Shown: positions 9,927 through 19,992, counted from the first letter of the stretch. The stretch: 64,000 nucleotides of DNA from Thecaphora thlaspeos (GCA_900291925.1 UWYS01000014.1:124001-188000), one strand, 5' to 3'. Numbers and translations: made by a program. Notes: generated from the letters alone by a model not told the origin.

Positions 9927-10709
9927 ATGCGCTTCCTTTGTGCTTGGACCGTCTGGCTCTCGCTCGTGGTCTTTGTACTTCTCGCCGCCGACCATGGTGT
10001 GGTCCGCGTCTCGGCCGCTCCCATGAATCTTGGTGAACCCCTCGATGAAGCCGCATCATCAAGTCGTGGAATTTTCAGCTCATTGACCAGCGGCGTCAAG
10101 AGGGTCTTCAAGGACAGCGAAAGCCGCAGTAGCTTGTCCCTTCCGTACAGCAAAAAGCTGGAGAATGAGGTGCTTAAAAACAAATACGAGATCCGCGAGA
10201 TTTCGCGGGGCAATAAACTCCCGGAGGTGATCACAGGTCTGAAGGGATTTCCAGATGAAGGAGTCATCCCAGCACTCGAGGACGCCCGAATCAAGCTGAG
10301 GATCGCCTACAATTCTGGGCGAGATTTCGATGCAAAAATCGAGCGCGGATTGAGGTCGCAAGACTTCGACTATCAGCGGTTAAGGTTCGAGGATATTGAG
10401 GGTCTTCTGACGCAAGCCAAAGCTCAAGAAGAACTGCTTCGGAGCAAATTATCCAGGATGCCCATCTTAGAACAGGCTAAAAAGTTGAACACGGGCATCT
10501 TATTCATCCAGCAGGCCAGAGAGGGTCTTTCAACTCAGCTCACGGTGCGCAAGAACATTCTTCAAACACTCGCAGATAACCCTAAGTTCGATACGAACCA
10601 CAATCTATACTACAGTCTCGAGGGCTCCACCCAAAAAAGGGTCCAAAAACTCTTCGACGCAAAGCCAAAGTCCACCCGTTGGCCGTTCTGGCGAGCCTCG
10701 AGTTCGTAG
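9927..10709 (+). CDS. Secreted helical protein (candidate effector)
   Basis: An intronless gene of 260 residues. Residues 1-31 form a signal peptide with a Leu/Val core ending Ala-Ala-Pro. The mature part is highly charged and predicted helical: long Glu/Lys/Leu/Arg stretches with repeated amphipathic pattern, no cysteines and no domain I recognise. The ATG at 9927 is the first ATG in frame; the frame stays open upstream only through sequence without an ATG. Secretion is well supported. An effector function is inference, as expected of plant-associated smut fungi; other extracellular roles are possible. Confidence 0.75.
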   Translation: MRFLCAWTVWLSLVVFVLLAADHGVVRVSAAPMNLGEPLDEAASSSRGIFSSLTSGVKRVFKDSESRSSLSLPYSKKLENEVLKNKYEIREISRGNKLPEVITGLKGFPDEGVIPALEDARIKLRIAYNSGRDFDAKIERGLRSQDFDYQRLRFEDIEGLLTQAKAQEELLRSKLSRMPILEQAKKLNTGILFIQQAREGLSTQLTVRKNILQTLADNPKFDTNHNLYYSLEGSTQKRVQKLFDAKPKSTRWPFWRASSS

Positions 10710-12505
10710 AGCAGCGTAGCTCGGCCTGCCAAGTATGGATCGCCCCTTCAAGGTCGGTGCGCTACCTCGAGCATGCCAAATCGGGAATCAATCCTTATTG
10801 GGTCAAGCGACGTCGCTACAAGCGTCCCCCTACCCGCAAATTCTGTCGTCCCCTTCCTCTTCTCTCTTGTCGAACTGTACTCTGCACGAGCTGGTCCTCT
10901 GCATCGCCTTGTTCTTTTTGACGCGACCGCAGTGTTCCTTTCAAACCGATTGTACCTCTTTCAGTTCCTGTTTGCCTAGAGATTCGCAAGATAAGTCTTC
11001 TGTCCGTCTCAAGTTTCGCTCGTCATACAGCCGCAATCCACCTCACTTTCGGCTAATCACACCCGTCCCGGCTCCGACGGACCACACAACGATAGAGACA
11101 TAGCGTGAGATTGCGACAGAACGCCGAAAAGGCCTCTGGACTCGACAAGGCTCCCACCCCGCCCGATTGCGACGCACGAGCGCAGACGAGAACGGCAAGG
11201 GGGAAATAGAGGGTGGGCGAAGACAACAAATGCAGGCTAGGCCGCAGATGGGGAAAGAGATGGAGGAGAGGAGGACAGCCAGGAGCGCCGCGAGGCTGAC
11301 AGTCTACGTGGCAAGGTGGGTGGCCGGCAGCGCCTCAGACACCCACGCCACGTCGCCACGTGACGCATGCACGATGTGGGACTGCGTTCGCCTCGGTCCC
11401 TGCAAAGGTGCTGGCGAGCTACCGCCCGAGCAACAATCCTGGTGGGGCGGCCAGCTCACGATCAGGTGGGTCGTTCTGATGGACCGGGCCGAGGTTTCAA
11501 GTTTCCCCTTACCTTGGCACTAAGCGCGCGACCGAGCTCGACGCCGAAGCTAAGTTCCAAACGACATATAGTGCGTTGTGTAGTCTTGACCAGCAAGGCG
11601 TCGAACGGGACGGTGACAAATGCAAACATACACCCGTCGCTTTACATTTCTTCTCTTGTCGCATCTTTCTTCCCCTCCCTTTCCATCTAGCTTCGCAAGC
11701 GATAGGCTCTCCGAAATCGCAAGGTCCACTGATCAAGTCCTGCCACGATAAGAACATGAAATAGCTCGGCGGGGGGTTCCTTCTCATCAGAGGCGCTGGA
11801 CAGATCTTTTTGACAGGATTGTTGAGTTCTTTCGGATGATGTAAAGTCAGGGCAACACAGACTAAAGAGCCGAAAAGGTACGCAGCTGGCCAGACGAGGG
11901 CTAAAAGCGTCGGGAACGATATGACGACGCCGAGATCGATACCCGAGTAGCTACACCTCTTCCCCAGAGTAAAGGTCGTATGTCAAGGGCAGAACGCGGA
12001 CGGAGTACGACGTACATCTTGCCCTGCCCTGGTCACATGATTGCATGAGTCGTCTTCGTGGCAAAGTTGTCGCCTACCTCCCGACGTCGTCGTCGTCAGC
12101 CGTCGTCCTGCATCTTTTCCAGATTAGGCTGTACCGACGCGCGGCTTGAACAAAGATTGCGGACCAATTTTGTGGAGGTGAGCGGCGAGCTCGCATTGTT
12201 GCGCTTCGTTCATTCGGTCTCGCAAGCTCTCGCTAGCAAGGGGTGGAAGAAGATGAAGCATTGAGAATTTGGGCGGGGGTAAGGCGGTTGAACGCCAGGT
12301 ACAGAATAAGCAGGGGGGGACGGGCATCTCAAACAGAACAACAGAAGACAGGGGCTTCAACTAGACCGGGAGGGTCGGGCGGGGTCGGAGATCGAGCCCG
12401 AAGGCAGAAAATCGACGAGAGGAAAGCAGGCGAGGTATTGGAGGGTACCAAGAAAATCTCTAAGCCGCTTTGCCATTCCGCCTCGTTCCATAATGCCTTG
12501 ATCAT
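10710..12505. other. Gene-poor stretch with a repeat remnant
   Basis: Apart from the dispersed repeat at 11225-11490, nothing convincing is visible. Short frames (for example 12058-12264) have no signal peptide, domain or splice support. Confidence 0.4.
11225..11490 (+). repeat. Dispersed repeat remnant, copy B
   Basis: 11225-11370 is an inverted copy of about 2950-3085. The following 11425-11490 (aatcctggtggggcgg and a ggtgggtcgttc phrase) resembles 2740-2770 and 14310-14350. Together they suggest one element family of at least ~250 bases. Confidence 0.65.
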
Positions 12506-12781
12506 CTAGCCAGGAGAGTGGCTGCCGGCACCACGGTCACCGCAGCATCTGACGAAGCGACCGAGGTTGATTCCATTTCCAAGACCAAGGCCATCCATGC
12601 AGGTGTGCTTGGCCTCGTTGAAACCGGTAGAACTGTGCTCCCTGGTAGCGACGCAGCAGTCCTTTGTGATCTGGTAATTCGGATCACCAGTACCGTTAGG
12701 GTTACTGGTGCACCAGGCTTCGTGGGCCGCAAGGGTCGTTCCGAGGAACGAAACTAGGATGACAGCGACGGCGATTTTCAT
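12506..12781 (-). CDS. Small secreted six-cysteine protein (candidate effector)
   Basis: The protein has 91 residues. Residues 1-18 are a signal peptide cleaved near Leu-Ala-Ala. The mature ~70 residues hold six cysteines in the order C, CC, C, CC, the spacing of a small disulphide-knotted secreted protein. A 5'-leader intron (12856-12782, GTAAGT donor) ends exactly at the ATG, so the acceptor CAG abuts the start codon. A TATA box sits ~95 bases before the donor. No known family could be assigned. Small size, secretion and paired cysteines fit a fungal effector or antimicrobial-type protein; this is inference. A 321-base tandem array begins about 140 bases beyond its TATA box. Confidence 0.75.
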   Translation of the reverse strand: MKIAVAVILVSFLGTTLAAHEAWCTSNPNGTGDPNYQITKDCCVATREHSSTGFNEAKHTCMDGLGLGNGINLGRFVRCCGDRGAGSHSPG

Positions 12782-12856
12782 CTGGTGACAAGACGGCGTG
12801 GAGGGCGTGAGCGGGGAGCTGGACAGACCAAAGCGAGATGGTGGAGCAGGACTTAC
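12782..12856 (-). other. 5'-leader intron of the six-cysteine gene
   Basis: Donor GTAAGT at 12856 and acceptor CAG at 12784-12782, directly before the ATG at 12781. It is 75 bases long. Confidence 0.65.
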
Positions 12857-12950
12857 CTTGCTTTCGCCTCAAGGTGTACTTGTGGGAGAGAGTGAGAGTG
12901 TGAGGGCGGATGAGGTGAAGCGGGGATGGAAACATTCGACCAGAGTGCTG

Positions 12951-12956
12951 CTTATA
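12951..12956 (-). promoter_or_regulatory. TATA box of the six-cysteine gene
   Basis: TATAAG on the minus strand lies ~175 bases before the ATG, with the leader intron between. Confidence 0.55.
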
Positions 12957-13097
12957 TCTCAGATCTCGACAAAGGCGGCGACGCCAGTGACGACCTCTCT
13001 CGCTGCTTGTCACACGCTCGATGCAACAGCGCCAGTATTGTCTCAGCAACTATCTCGAGCACGCAGCTCCGCCGCAAAGGCACCCGACCCCTACGAA

Positions 13098-14105
13098 TCT
13101 TACGACGGGCTGTTGCAATTCTCGAAAAGGGGCTGGCGAGCTGCGGAGAAAGTGTCTCCTCTGTTGCTTCTGTCGGAGAGAAGAGCCGACGACTCCGCGC
13201 GGTCTACAGAACCACATGAACGGAAATTGGCTCAATCTCCGAGGCCTCGGACACACTGTACAAGGTTTGACGAGTGGTCGTCCACATCGGTATAAGCTCG
13301 ACATTGGCCTATGATTACGTGTGATTGCTACCGAGTGGAGAAGGTACGACGTGACGTACTAACGTGTGCGCTTACCACTTTGGCAAGCTCATCGCGACCT
13401 CGCGGTGGACTGCGGATATCTTACGACGGGCTGTTGCGATTCTCGAAAAGGGGCTGGCGAGCTGCGGAGAAAGTGTCTCTTCTGTTGCTTCTGTCGGAGA
13501 GAAGAGCCGACGACTCCGCGCGGTCTACAGAACCACATGAACGGAAATTGGCTCAATCTCCGAGGCCTCGGACACACTGTACAAGGTTTGACGAGTGGTC
13601 GTCCACATCGGTATAAGCTCGACATTGGCCTATGATTACGTGTGATTGCTACCGAGTGGAGAAGGTACGACGTGACGTACTAACGTGTGCGCTTACCACT
13701 TTGGCAAGCTCATCGCGACCTCGCGGTGGACTGCGGATATCTTACGACGGGCTGTTGCAATTCTCGAAAAGGGGCTGGCGAGCTGCGGAGAAAGTGTCTC
13801 TTCTGTTGCTTCTGTCGGAGAGAAGAGCCGACGACTCCGCGCGGTCTACAGAACCACATGAACGGAAATTGGCTCAATCTCCGAGGCCTCGGACACACTG
13901 TACAAGGTTTGACGAGTGGTCGTCCACATCGGTATAAGCTCGACATTGGCCTATGATTACGTGTGATTGCTACCGAGTGGAGAAGGTACGACGTGACGTA
14001 CTAACGTGTGCGCTTACCACTTTGGCAAGCTCATCGCGACCTCGCGATGGACTGCGGATATCTTACGACGGGCTGTTGCGATTCTCAAAAGGGGGCTGGC
14101 GAGCT
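13098..14105. repeat. 321-base tandem array, three full copies and a partial fourth
   Basis: Copies start at 13098, 13419 and 13740, and a partial fourth at 14061 breaks off near 14105. Copies are almost identical (single-base differences such as ttgcaatt/ttgcgatt), so the expansion is recent or homogenised. The unit is exactly 107 codons long, so open frames recur in every copy on both strands. These frames lack domains, and I treat the array as a minisatellite-type repeat. Confidence 0.9.
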
Positions 14106-14184
14106 TCCGGAGGAAACCAAGGAGAGTGGGCGCCAACGGCGTGTCAAGAATCATCGTACAAAGCGCGACGAAAGGTATGTCTGG

Positions 14185-14280
14185 ACCTACAGTGTCTCGG
14201 AGAGCGTTGTGCTAGTTGAGTGTCTCGAAGAGCGTCGAGTGTCCTAGAGAGTGTTGTGTGTCGCGAAGAGCGTTGTGTGA
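14185..14280. repeat. Degenerate ~19-base repeats
   Basis: Four imperfect copies of gtgtctcgaagagcgttgt follow the 321-base array. Confidence 0.6.
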
Positions 14281-14299
14281 GCTGACGATGCACTGTACC

Positions 14300-14440
14300 G
14301 CCCAGGCAAGGATATTGGTGGGGCTGACTCGGCCCGCGGTCCGGTGGGTCGTTCGTCTATCGATCCGGTGGGATGTTCGGCCCACGACGTGGTGCACCAC
14401 TCGGAACTGGACCCGGTCACACCCTTGATACCAACGGCAG
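14300..14440 (+). repeat. Dispersed repeat remnant, copy C
   Basis: It shares with 2735-2820, in the same orientation, an aaggat..tggt..ggg start, a cgttcg..tcgatccg middle and a gtcacacccttgat end. It lies directly after the minisatellites and 240 bases before TPT1. Confidence 0.5.
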
Positions 14441-14675
14441 CCTGGCGTCTAAGGAGGAGGCGTGCACTGGCGAGCAGGGGGCGCCGACGATGCGTGGCGA
14501 CGCCTGTCAGCCTCGTCTGGCTGATTAGAAAAAGAAAAAGGGGCGTCGGCGGGGCGTGTGTGGAGGCTCAGCGTTTTTGTATTGATTTGTATCTGTGCGA
14601 GCATCTCTCTTCTTGCTCATTCTCCTCGAACCTCGATGGCCCTGCTGTCGTCGCTCCCTCTTGACCACCTCAGCC

Positions 14676-15920
14676 ATGTCGCACCCCTCGGCCACTTCCG
14701 AGTCTGCGCATACAGCCGCACCGCCTACGACCGCCGCCGCCTCCTCTTTCTCCAACGCCGACAAGCCTGCCTCGAGCAGCAGCAGCAGCAGCAGTACCAA
14801 CACCAACAGGAAGCCGCACCGCTTCGATCCACGCTCCCACCCGGTCGATGAGCAGCTCTCCCGAGCCCTCGCCTACATCCTCCGCCACGGCGCACTCAAG
14901 GAGGGACTCTCCGTCCGACCGGACGGCTACGTTATGCTCGATCACGTGCTCGCCAGACCGAGGATAAAGAGCCTCAACATGACGCAGGACGGCGGGAAGG
15001 CGACCAGGCCGCGGCTCGACGATGTCAAGAGGATCGTCGAGTCAAACGACAAGAAGCGCTACGAGCTCAGCGAGCAAGACGGCCTCTGGCTCGTCAGAGC
15101 GGTACAGGGACACTCGCTCAAAGAGGTAGGTGGCGTCGCGTTACGGCAGACATTCAAAGACAGTGAGAGCTCGACTGACTCCTCCCTGCGCCCCCTTCAG
15201 GTGACGGCGTTGTCACACATCCAACTGACACCGGACAACCTGCACCTGCTGCGACCCGGCGTTCCCTTCCCCGGCAGCGTCCAGGGGTCGACTGCCGCCT
15301 TGCAGCAAGGGCCCCAGCGAGACTCGCTGGAATCCCGGCTGGCGTCGACTACGCTCGAGTCGGAGGCACACACACAGCCAGTGCTCGTCATTCACGGCAC
15401 TGATGCAGCAGCCTGGGACAAGATCCGCGAAAGCGGCGGACTCAGGCCGATGACGCGCAACCACATTCACCTCGCCAAGGGCCGACCGGGCGAGGAGGGC
15501 GTCATCTCTGGTGAGTGTGGGACCCTTGCCATCGGCCTCCTGTGCTGACCTGCCAACTAGGACGCCTGAGTTGCTAATCTCTGGCGACGCTGATCGATCG
15601 ATGTGCGAACAGGCATGCGCAAGTCATCTACGCGACTCATCTACATTGACATTGGCGCGGCGGTTCGCGACGGTATTCCAGTCTTTCTGTCGTCCAACGG
15701 CGTCGTGCTGACACCCGGTGTCGTACCAGCAGACACACCGCAGCACGCCATCTTGCCTCGGACAGACGAGCGGAACGATGAAGCTGCCACCGTCTCTGCA
15801 GGAAAGCGGGGCGTAAGCGATGGCGGTAAAGGAGGGGGACAAGGGAGCGAGGGGACGCTGCCGCTGCGTTACTTTGTCCGTGTCGAGGATCAAAAGGGGC
15901 GCACCGTCTGGACTCCGTGA
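14676..15920 (+). CDS. TPT1: tRNA 2'-phosphotransferase TPT1
   Basis: TPT1 removes the splice-junction 2'-phosphate from ligated tRNA, transferring it to NAD+; it is the last step of fungal tRNA splicing. Exons 14676-15126, 15199-15510 and 15613-15920 give 356 residues with matching phases. The first intron (72 bases) has no stop in frame, so it could be mistaken for coding sequence. After a Ser/Ala-rich leader (~1-45), family motifs appear in order: LSRALAYILRHG, VRPDGYVMLDHVL, HSLKEV, VIHGTD, the RNHIHLA stretch and YIDIGAAVRDGIPVFLSSNGVVLTPG. The Arg/His residues of the catalytic set are present. A Gly/Lys-rich insert near residue 320 is unusual. The next gene on the same strand is SEN54, another tRNA-splicing factor. 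Confidence 0.9.
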
Positions 15921-16311
15921 AGAGTTGCATATCGTGTAGAGTAACTAGAGACAAGCTGCACCTCTGGCCATCAAACCAAAGAGCATGCGACGGCCATCGT
16001 CGTGATCAGACGAGCGTGCGGTCCAGAGATGCAAGCGTGCGGTGCTTGCTGCGGCGGGCTTGAGGATGTGTGGGCGTGGGAGTGGGAGCGACTTTGTCGT
16101 GCGGGTGGGGGGGCCGTACGTATGGCGCCCAACTTTCTCGCGCGAATTATGTGCAGCGCTGCTCCACTTTTTCCGCCTGTCACGCCGTGGGCCTTTGATC
16201 CTGTCTTGACTTCTTACCTCGACCTTGACATCGACCTCAACCACCATCGCAGCCGCCCACCTCTGCCAGCCGCCACGGCATTGACTCACTGGCGATCGCC
16301 ATACACCCACC

Positions 16312-18567
16312 ATGGCCGACTCGCAACCCTCCATGCCCCAGCAGCTTCGCACGCCCTCCACACCAGCCACGCCCGCAACGCCCTTCCCTGCCACGGACGA
16401 CGGCCTGGGCAACCCCACCGCCTCTGCCTCGCACGCCGGCCCATCGACTCCCAGCCGGACAACACCCTCCAGGCCTGGACCTTCTTCCACCCCCTGTGCC
16501 ACTGCTGCCGGCGGCGGCGGCGGCGGCAGCGAGGACTCCGGGGGCGAAGACGAGATGCCCGACTACCTCCGCCTAGCCGCCCTCACAGCCAAAGCGTCCA
16601 AAGGCGGCAGCGGTGCTGGCAGCAAGCCCAGATCCGGACCCGCCGAGACGGTCGTCATTCCGAAACGCGGAGAGAAGGATTTTGAGCCTACCGGCTTCGG
16701 CGGTCAATCGAAGCTGCTCGAGCGTAGCCGAGAGGCCATGATCTCGGCCATCTCGGGCGAGAGGAGGACGATCCAAAAGAGCCTCGTCACGGCGTCCTGG
16801 GACGCAGAGCTGGGAAGGGCCGTGGTGCACGAGCTGCAAGGAAAGCTCTTTGAAACGACGGGCCAGATCTCCAAACGGCAGGTCCGCATCGACGTCGACG
16901 GCGACGAGGGCAGCAAGGAACGGTCTCCCAAGTACAAAACCGTCAGCCGCGACGAGCTGTTTCCGGAAGAGGCGCTGTTCATGCTCGAGAGGGGGAGTCT
17001 CATCCTCTTTGCCCGACCCCCTCCCAGCTCGACCTCCAACGGTGGCAGCGGCAAAGTCAATGATGACGACAAGGACGCATGGAAGGCGCAGCGAGTGGAG
17101 CCGATGAGCCTGCAGCAGGCCTTTGCCGCGCTGGTGGGCGATACGACAGGCCTGACGCGCGAACGCTACCAGATCTACGTCTACCTCAAGCGGCTCGGCT
17201 ACGTCGTCCAGCGCGCGACCGACGTCGACCGCATCCGATCCGAGAAGCCACCGCCCTCGAGCGCCGAGAGGCGGCGCAAGAAGGCAGCGACCACCGCCGC
17301 TACGGCCGGAGCGACGTCGTCTACATCTGCGGATGGGGACAAGGAAAAGGAGGCGGTGGTCGGGGAGAAGGGGATACTGGCGGATCCCAAGCGACCTCTG
17401 AAGCTGGTCAACGACCTCGACCTCCTCCTATACGTCCCGCGTCGGATCTGGCAGCTGATGGGTGGCGCGACGCGCTGGCTCGTTTCCTGGATCCGGCGTG
17501 TATCGGCACAGCTAACTTCCATCGCATCGCGGGTTGTCTCGAAGCTAGTCGGAGGTACACGTTCGCCAGTCACTGGCGAGTTGAGCAGCACCTCGCTCCT
17601 CGGCCTCGGCACGGGCGGCGGACGACGACGCGGGCTGCTCGGTACGCCAAAGTGGGACAGCTACAATAGCGTCTACGAGACGCTACAGATCGTCCCGTCG
17701 GGACACGAGCGACCGTTCCCGGCGACGCGCGCGGCCAAACACAGTGCAGAGGTGGATCTGATGCCGTTCTACTATGCCTGGCGACCCGCGACGTCGTACC
17801 GCAAGACGCACCCGCCACCACCCGAGTTCCGCATCGCCATCATCGATGCCGACAAGCAACCCGTCCCCTCTGCGTGGGAATTCGAAGAGATGTTCGGCGC
17901 CGTCCCTCTTCCTGGCAGCTTGGAAGAACTCGGACTTGAATCTTCTTCCATCACCGCCGCCGCTACTCTCGCATCCTCTGCAAACAACGCTGGCAGCAGC
18001 AGCAGCAGCAACAGTGTGATAGGGAGGGAGAAGGACGGATCGTCGTCGTTGGAAGACGAAGAATGGACCCAACGTCTACGATACGAGCAATACCTGAAAC
18101 GACTTACGGAAGAAGCGAACAAACGAGCCTATGGAAAATCCAGCGAAGGACGATTGAAGTTCCTGGAAGGAAAAAAAAAACAACGACAAGATTACAAGAT
18201 ACAACGACGACTTTCACGTGCGGGACGTCTTGAACGATTGATCGGACTTGAGAGGGTTGATGTTTTGTCTGTCCATCTTCGACCGGTGGTAGTGGCGTTT
18301 AGGTGGTGGAGTTGGTGGTTCCGATGTTGTCCTGGTGTCTTTCCCCATCCTGTTTCGCATCATGGTACGGGAAAGAAACAGGAGGAAAAGAAAAAGGATT
18401 TTACTCCTCCCGCCAATCCCTTCCCGCCACTCAAAATTGGTAGGAAGACGGTCGTTCTGGCGGTAGTTCAGAGTGGTATTACGACGTTGTTGAGGTTCGG
18501 AGAGGCGGAGTTTGATCGGTATAGACTCGCAGGTAAAGATCGCACAGAGGGCAATGCGATACTTTGA
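16312..18567 (+). CDS. SEN54: tRNA-splicing endonuclease subunit SEN54
   Basis: SEN54 is a structural subunit of the heterotetrameric endonuclease that excises tRNA introns. The intronless frame gives 751 residues, long for the family (~470 in yeast) because of Ala/Ser/Thr-rich linkers (1-80, ~320-350, ~545-585). Recognisable parts are the N-terminal domain (KDFEPTGF, ISGERRTIQKSLVTASWD, ELFPEEALFMLERGSL, RYQIYVYLKRLGYVVQRA) and the C-terminal domain (FYYAWRPATSYRKTHPPPP, FRIAIIDADKQPVPS, and finally GRKTVVLAVVQSGITTLLRF). A run of ten A (18171-18180) encodes Lys-Lys-Lys, and the ~70 residues after it (with an odd Trp/Arg-rich part) look unlike the family. The family C-terminus then resumes in the same frame, so the frame is intact, though a missed intron there cannot be excluded. 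Confidence 0.88.
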   Translation: MADSQPSMPQQLRTPSTPATPATPFPATDDGLGNPTASASHAGPSTPSRTTPSRPGPSSTPCATAAGGGGGGSEDSGGEDEMPDYLRLAALTAKASKGGSGAGSKPRSGPAETVVIPKRGEKDFEPTGFGGQSKLLERSREAMISAISGERRTIQKSLVTASWDAELGRAVVHELQGKLFETTGQISKRQVRIDVDGDEGSKERSPKYKTVSRDELFPEEALFMLERGSLILFARPPPSSTSNGGSGKVNDDDKDAWKAQRVEPMSLQQAFAALVGDTTGLTRERYQIYVYLKRLGYVVQRATDVDRIRSEKPPPSSAERRRKKAATTAATAGATSSTSADGDKEKEAVVGEKGILADPKRPLKLVNDLDLLLYVPRRIWQLMGGATRWLVSWIRRVSAQLTSIASRVVSKLVGGTRSPVTGELSSTSLLGLGTGGGRRRGLLGTPKWDSYNSVYETLQIVPSGHERPFPATRAAKHSAEVDLMPFYYAWRPATSYRKTHPPPPEFRIAIIDADKQPVPSAWEFEEMFGAVPLPGSLEELGLESSSITAAATLASSANNAGSSSSSNSVIGREKDGSSSLEDEEWTQRLRYEQYLKRLTEEANKRAYGKSSEGRLKFLEGKKKQRQDYKIQRRLSRAGRLERLIGLERVDVLSVHLRPVVVAFRWWSWWFRCCPGVFPHPVSHHGTGKKQEEKKKDFTPPANPFPPLKIGRKTVVLAVVQSGITTLLRFGEAEFDRYRLAGKDRTEGNAIL

Positions 18568-18620
18568 TCGATCTTCTTGTAGCACTAGTCAATCTATTCG
18601 GTCATCATCTTTAACATCAC

Positions 18621-18623
18621 AGC

Positions 18624-18661
<38 letters not shown>

Positions 18662-18662
18662 C
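18621..18662. repeat. (CAA)n microsatellite
   Basis: About 14 CAA units followed by gatgac repeats, in the short gap between the convergent 3' ends of SEN54 and the methyltransferase. Confidence 0.9.
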
Positions 18663-18737
18663 GATGACGATGACGACGTCATCACAAATTCCTCCAACTT
18701 TTACGCGACCAACACATCTCCATCTCCTTCACCCGCT

Positions 18738-19992
18738 TCAATCCCTCCTCTTGAAGAGATAATGTCCCACACCCCACTCATTCCCACCGTTCGTAGCGAA
18801 AAACTCGGCACAAGCGAGATAGAACACTCTGAACCTATAAAAAGTCTTTTCACCTTCCAACTCGTTCAATCCCTTGGCCTTTGCGTCCTTCCTGAGCAAT
18901 TCAATGCTCTTTCCCTTTTTACCATTGAGATCGTCCTGTTTCCTCAACCAGTCTTCGCACGTCTTGGCATAGTGGTTGCCGTTGATCCACCACATCTGCT
19001 CCAACGTCACGTCCTCTTGGAAATGAAGGAACAGATCGTGAGATGGCATCGTTCCGCCCGAGAAAAAGTTTTGCGCCATCCATCCGTCAGAGTCTTCGAA
19101 GTGGTACGGTGTCGTGCGGTGGCAGAAGATGTGGATGAATAGAAGCGAAGGTGACGATGAGGCTGCGGTCGGTTTGAGCCAGCGTGAGACTTTGCGGAAG
19201 AGGTGGGCGTAGTTCTTCATCTGTCGGTGGATGGTGAAGGGAGGGGATGAGGGCAGGGGGATGCGAGGGTGTCAGTCGGTGCGGCGAGTATGGTAGCGGG
19301 TGTGAGCGAAGGGGGAGAGATGCAAAGGAAACGCGGCCGGGGGTCGGGTGGGAACGCACGTGTTCAAACATCTCGATGGACAGGATGCGGTCGAAGCTGC
19401 CCTCTTCAAAGGCAAAGTCGTTGACGTCGCCGGTCAAGACCTCAAGGTTCATGAGGCCTCGCATGGCAGCGGTCTCGTCGATGTAGATTTTCTGCGTCTT
19501 GCTGTTGCTGAGCGCCCTGATCCTGCTGTTGGGATACCTCTGTGCGAGGTAGAGGCCCAAGCTACCCCATCCGCATCCGAGGTCGAGGACGTCCTGGCCG
19601 TCGTGGAGCTTGGCCTTTGTGCAGTAGCTGTCGAGCATCTTTTCCTCTGCCTCGTCGAGCGTCTCGTCTCCGTTCTCGTAGAGACAGCAGCTGTACTTGG
19701 CGCGCTTTCCGAGGCAGCTGAGCATGAAGCCGGTGTCGACCTCGTAGTGCTGCTCGTTGGCCTTGTCGGTCTCGATGGCGATCTGACGCTGCTTGAGCGA
19801 GGAGACGTAGGCTAGCTTGGTGGAGATGTGGGCGCCGTAGTCTGGGACGGGGAGGACGAGCGAGGAGATGCGCTCGGCATTGAGACGACGGATGATGCGG
19901 CGCAGCACTGGGTCTGGGATGTAGCCGCGATCGAGGGCCTCGTAGGCTACGTTCCAGGCGAGCGGAGCGAAGGGAGCGACAAGGTGGTTCAT
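18738..19992 (-). CDS. Cyclopropane-synthase-like SAM-dependent methyltransferase
   Basis: Two exons (19992-19360 and 19220-18738) joined in phase give 371 residues. The SAM-binding motif DVLDLGCGWGSLGLYLAQ is near residue 130, followed by ALSNSKTQKIYID and FDRILSIEMFEH, where exon 1 ends; exon 2 begins MKNYAHLFRKVSRWLKP. This order is typical of the cyclopropane-fatty-acyl-phospholipid synthase / coclaurine N-methyltransferase-like branch, soluble enzymes methylating lipids or small amines. The YEVDTGFMLSCLGKRAKYSCC segment matches the family's substrate-entry region. The substrate here is unknown. The ATG at 19992 is chosen because the conserved region starts there; the frame continues upstream only through low-complexity sequence. 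Confidence 0.8.

Noticed and set aside
13098..14105. CRISPR-like array
   Set aside because: Units are contiguous 321-base tandem copies without short repeats and unique spacers, in a eukaryotic genome.
13311..14219. Recurring ~101-codon frames in the 321-base array
   Set aside because: The unit is a multiple of three and lacks stops in several frames; no signal peptide, domain or splice support.
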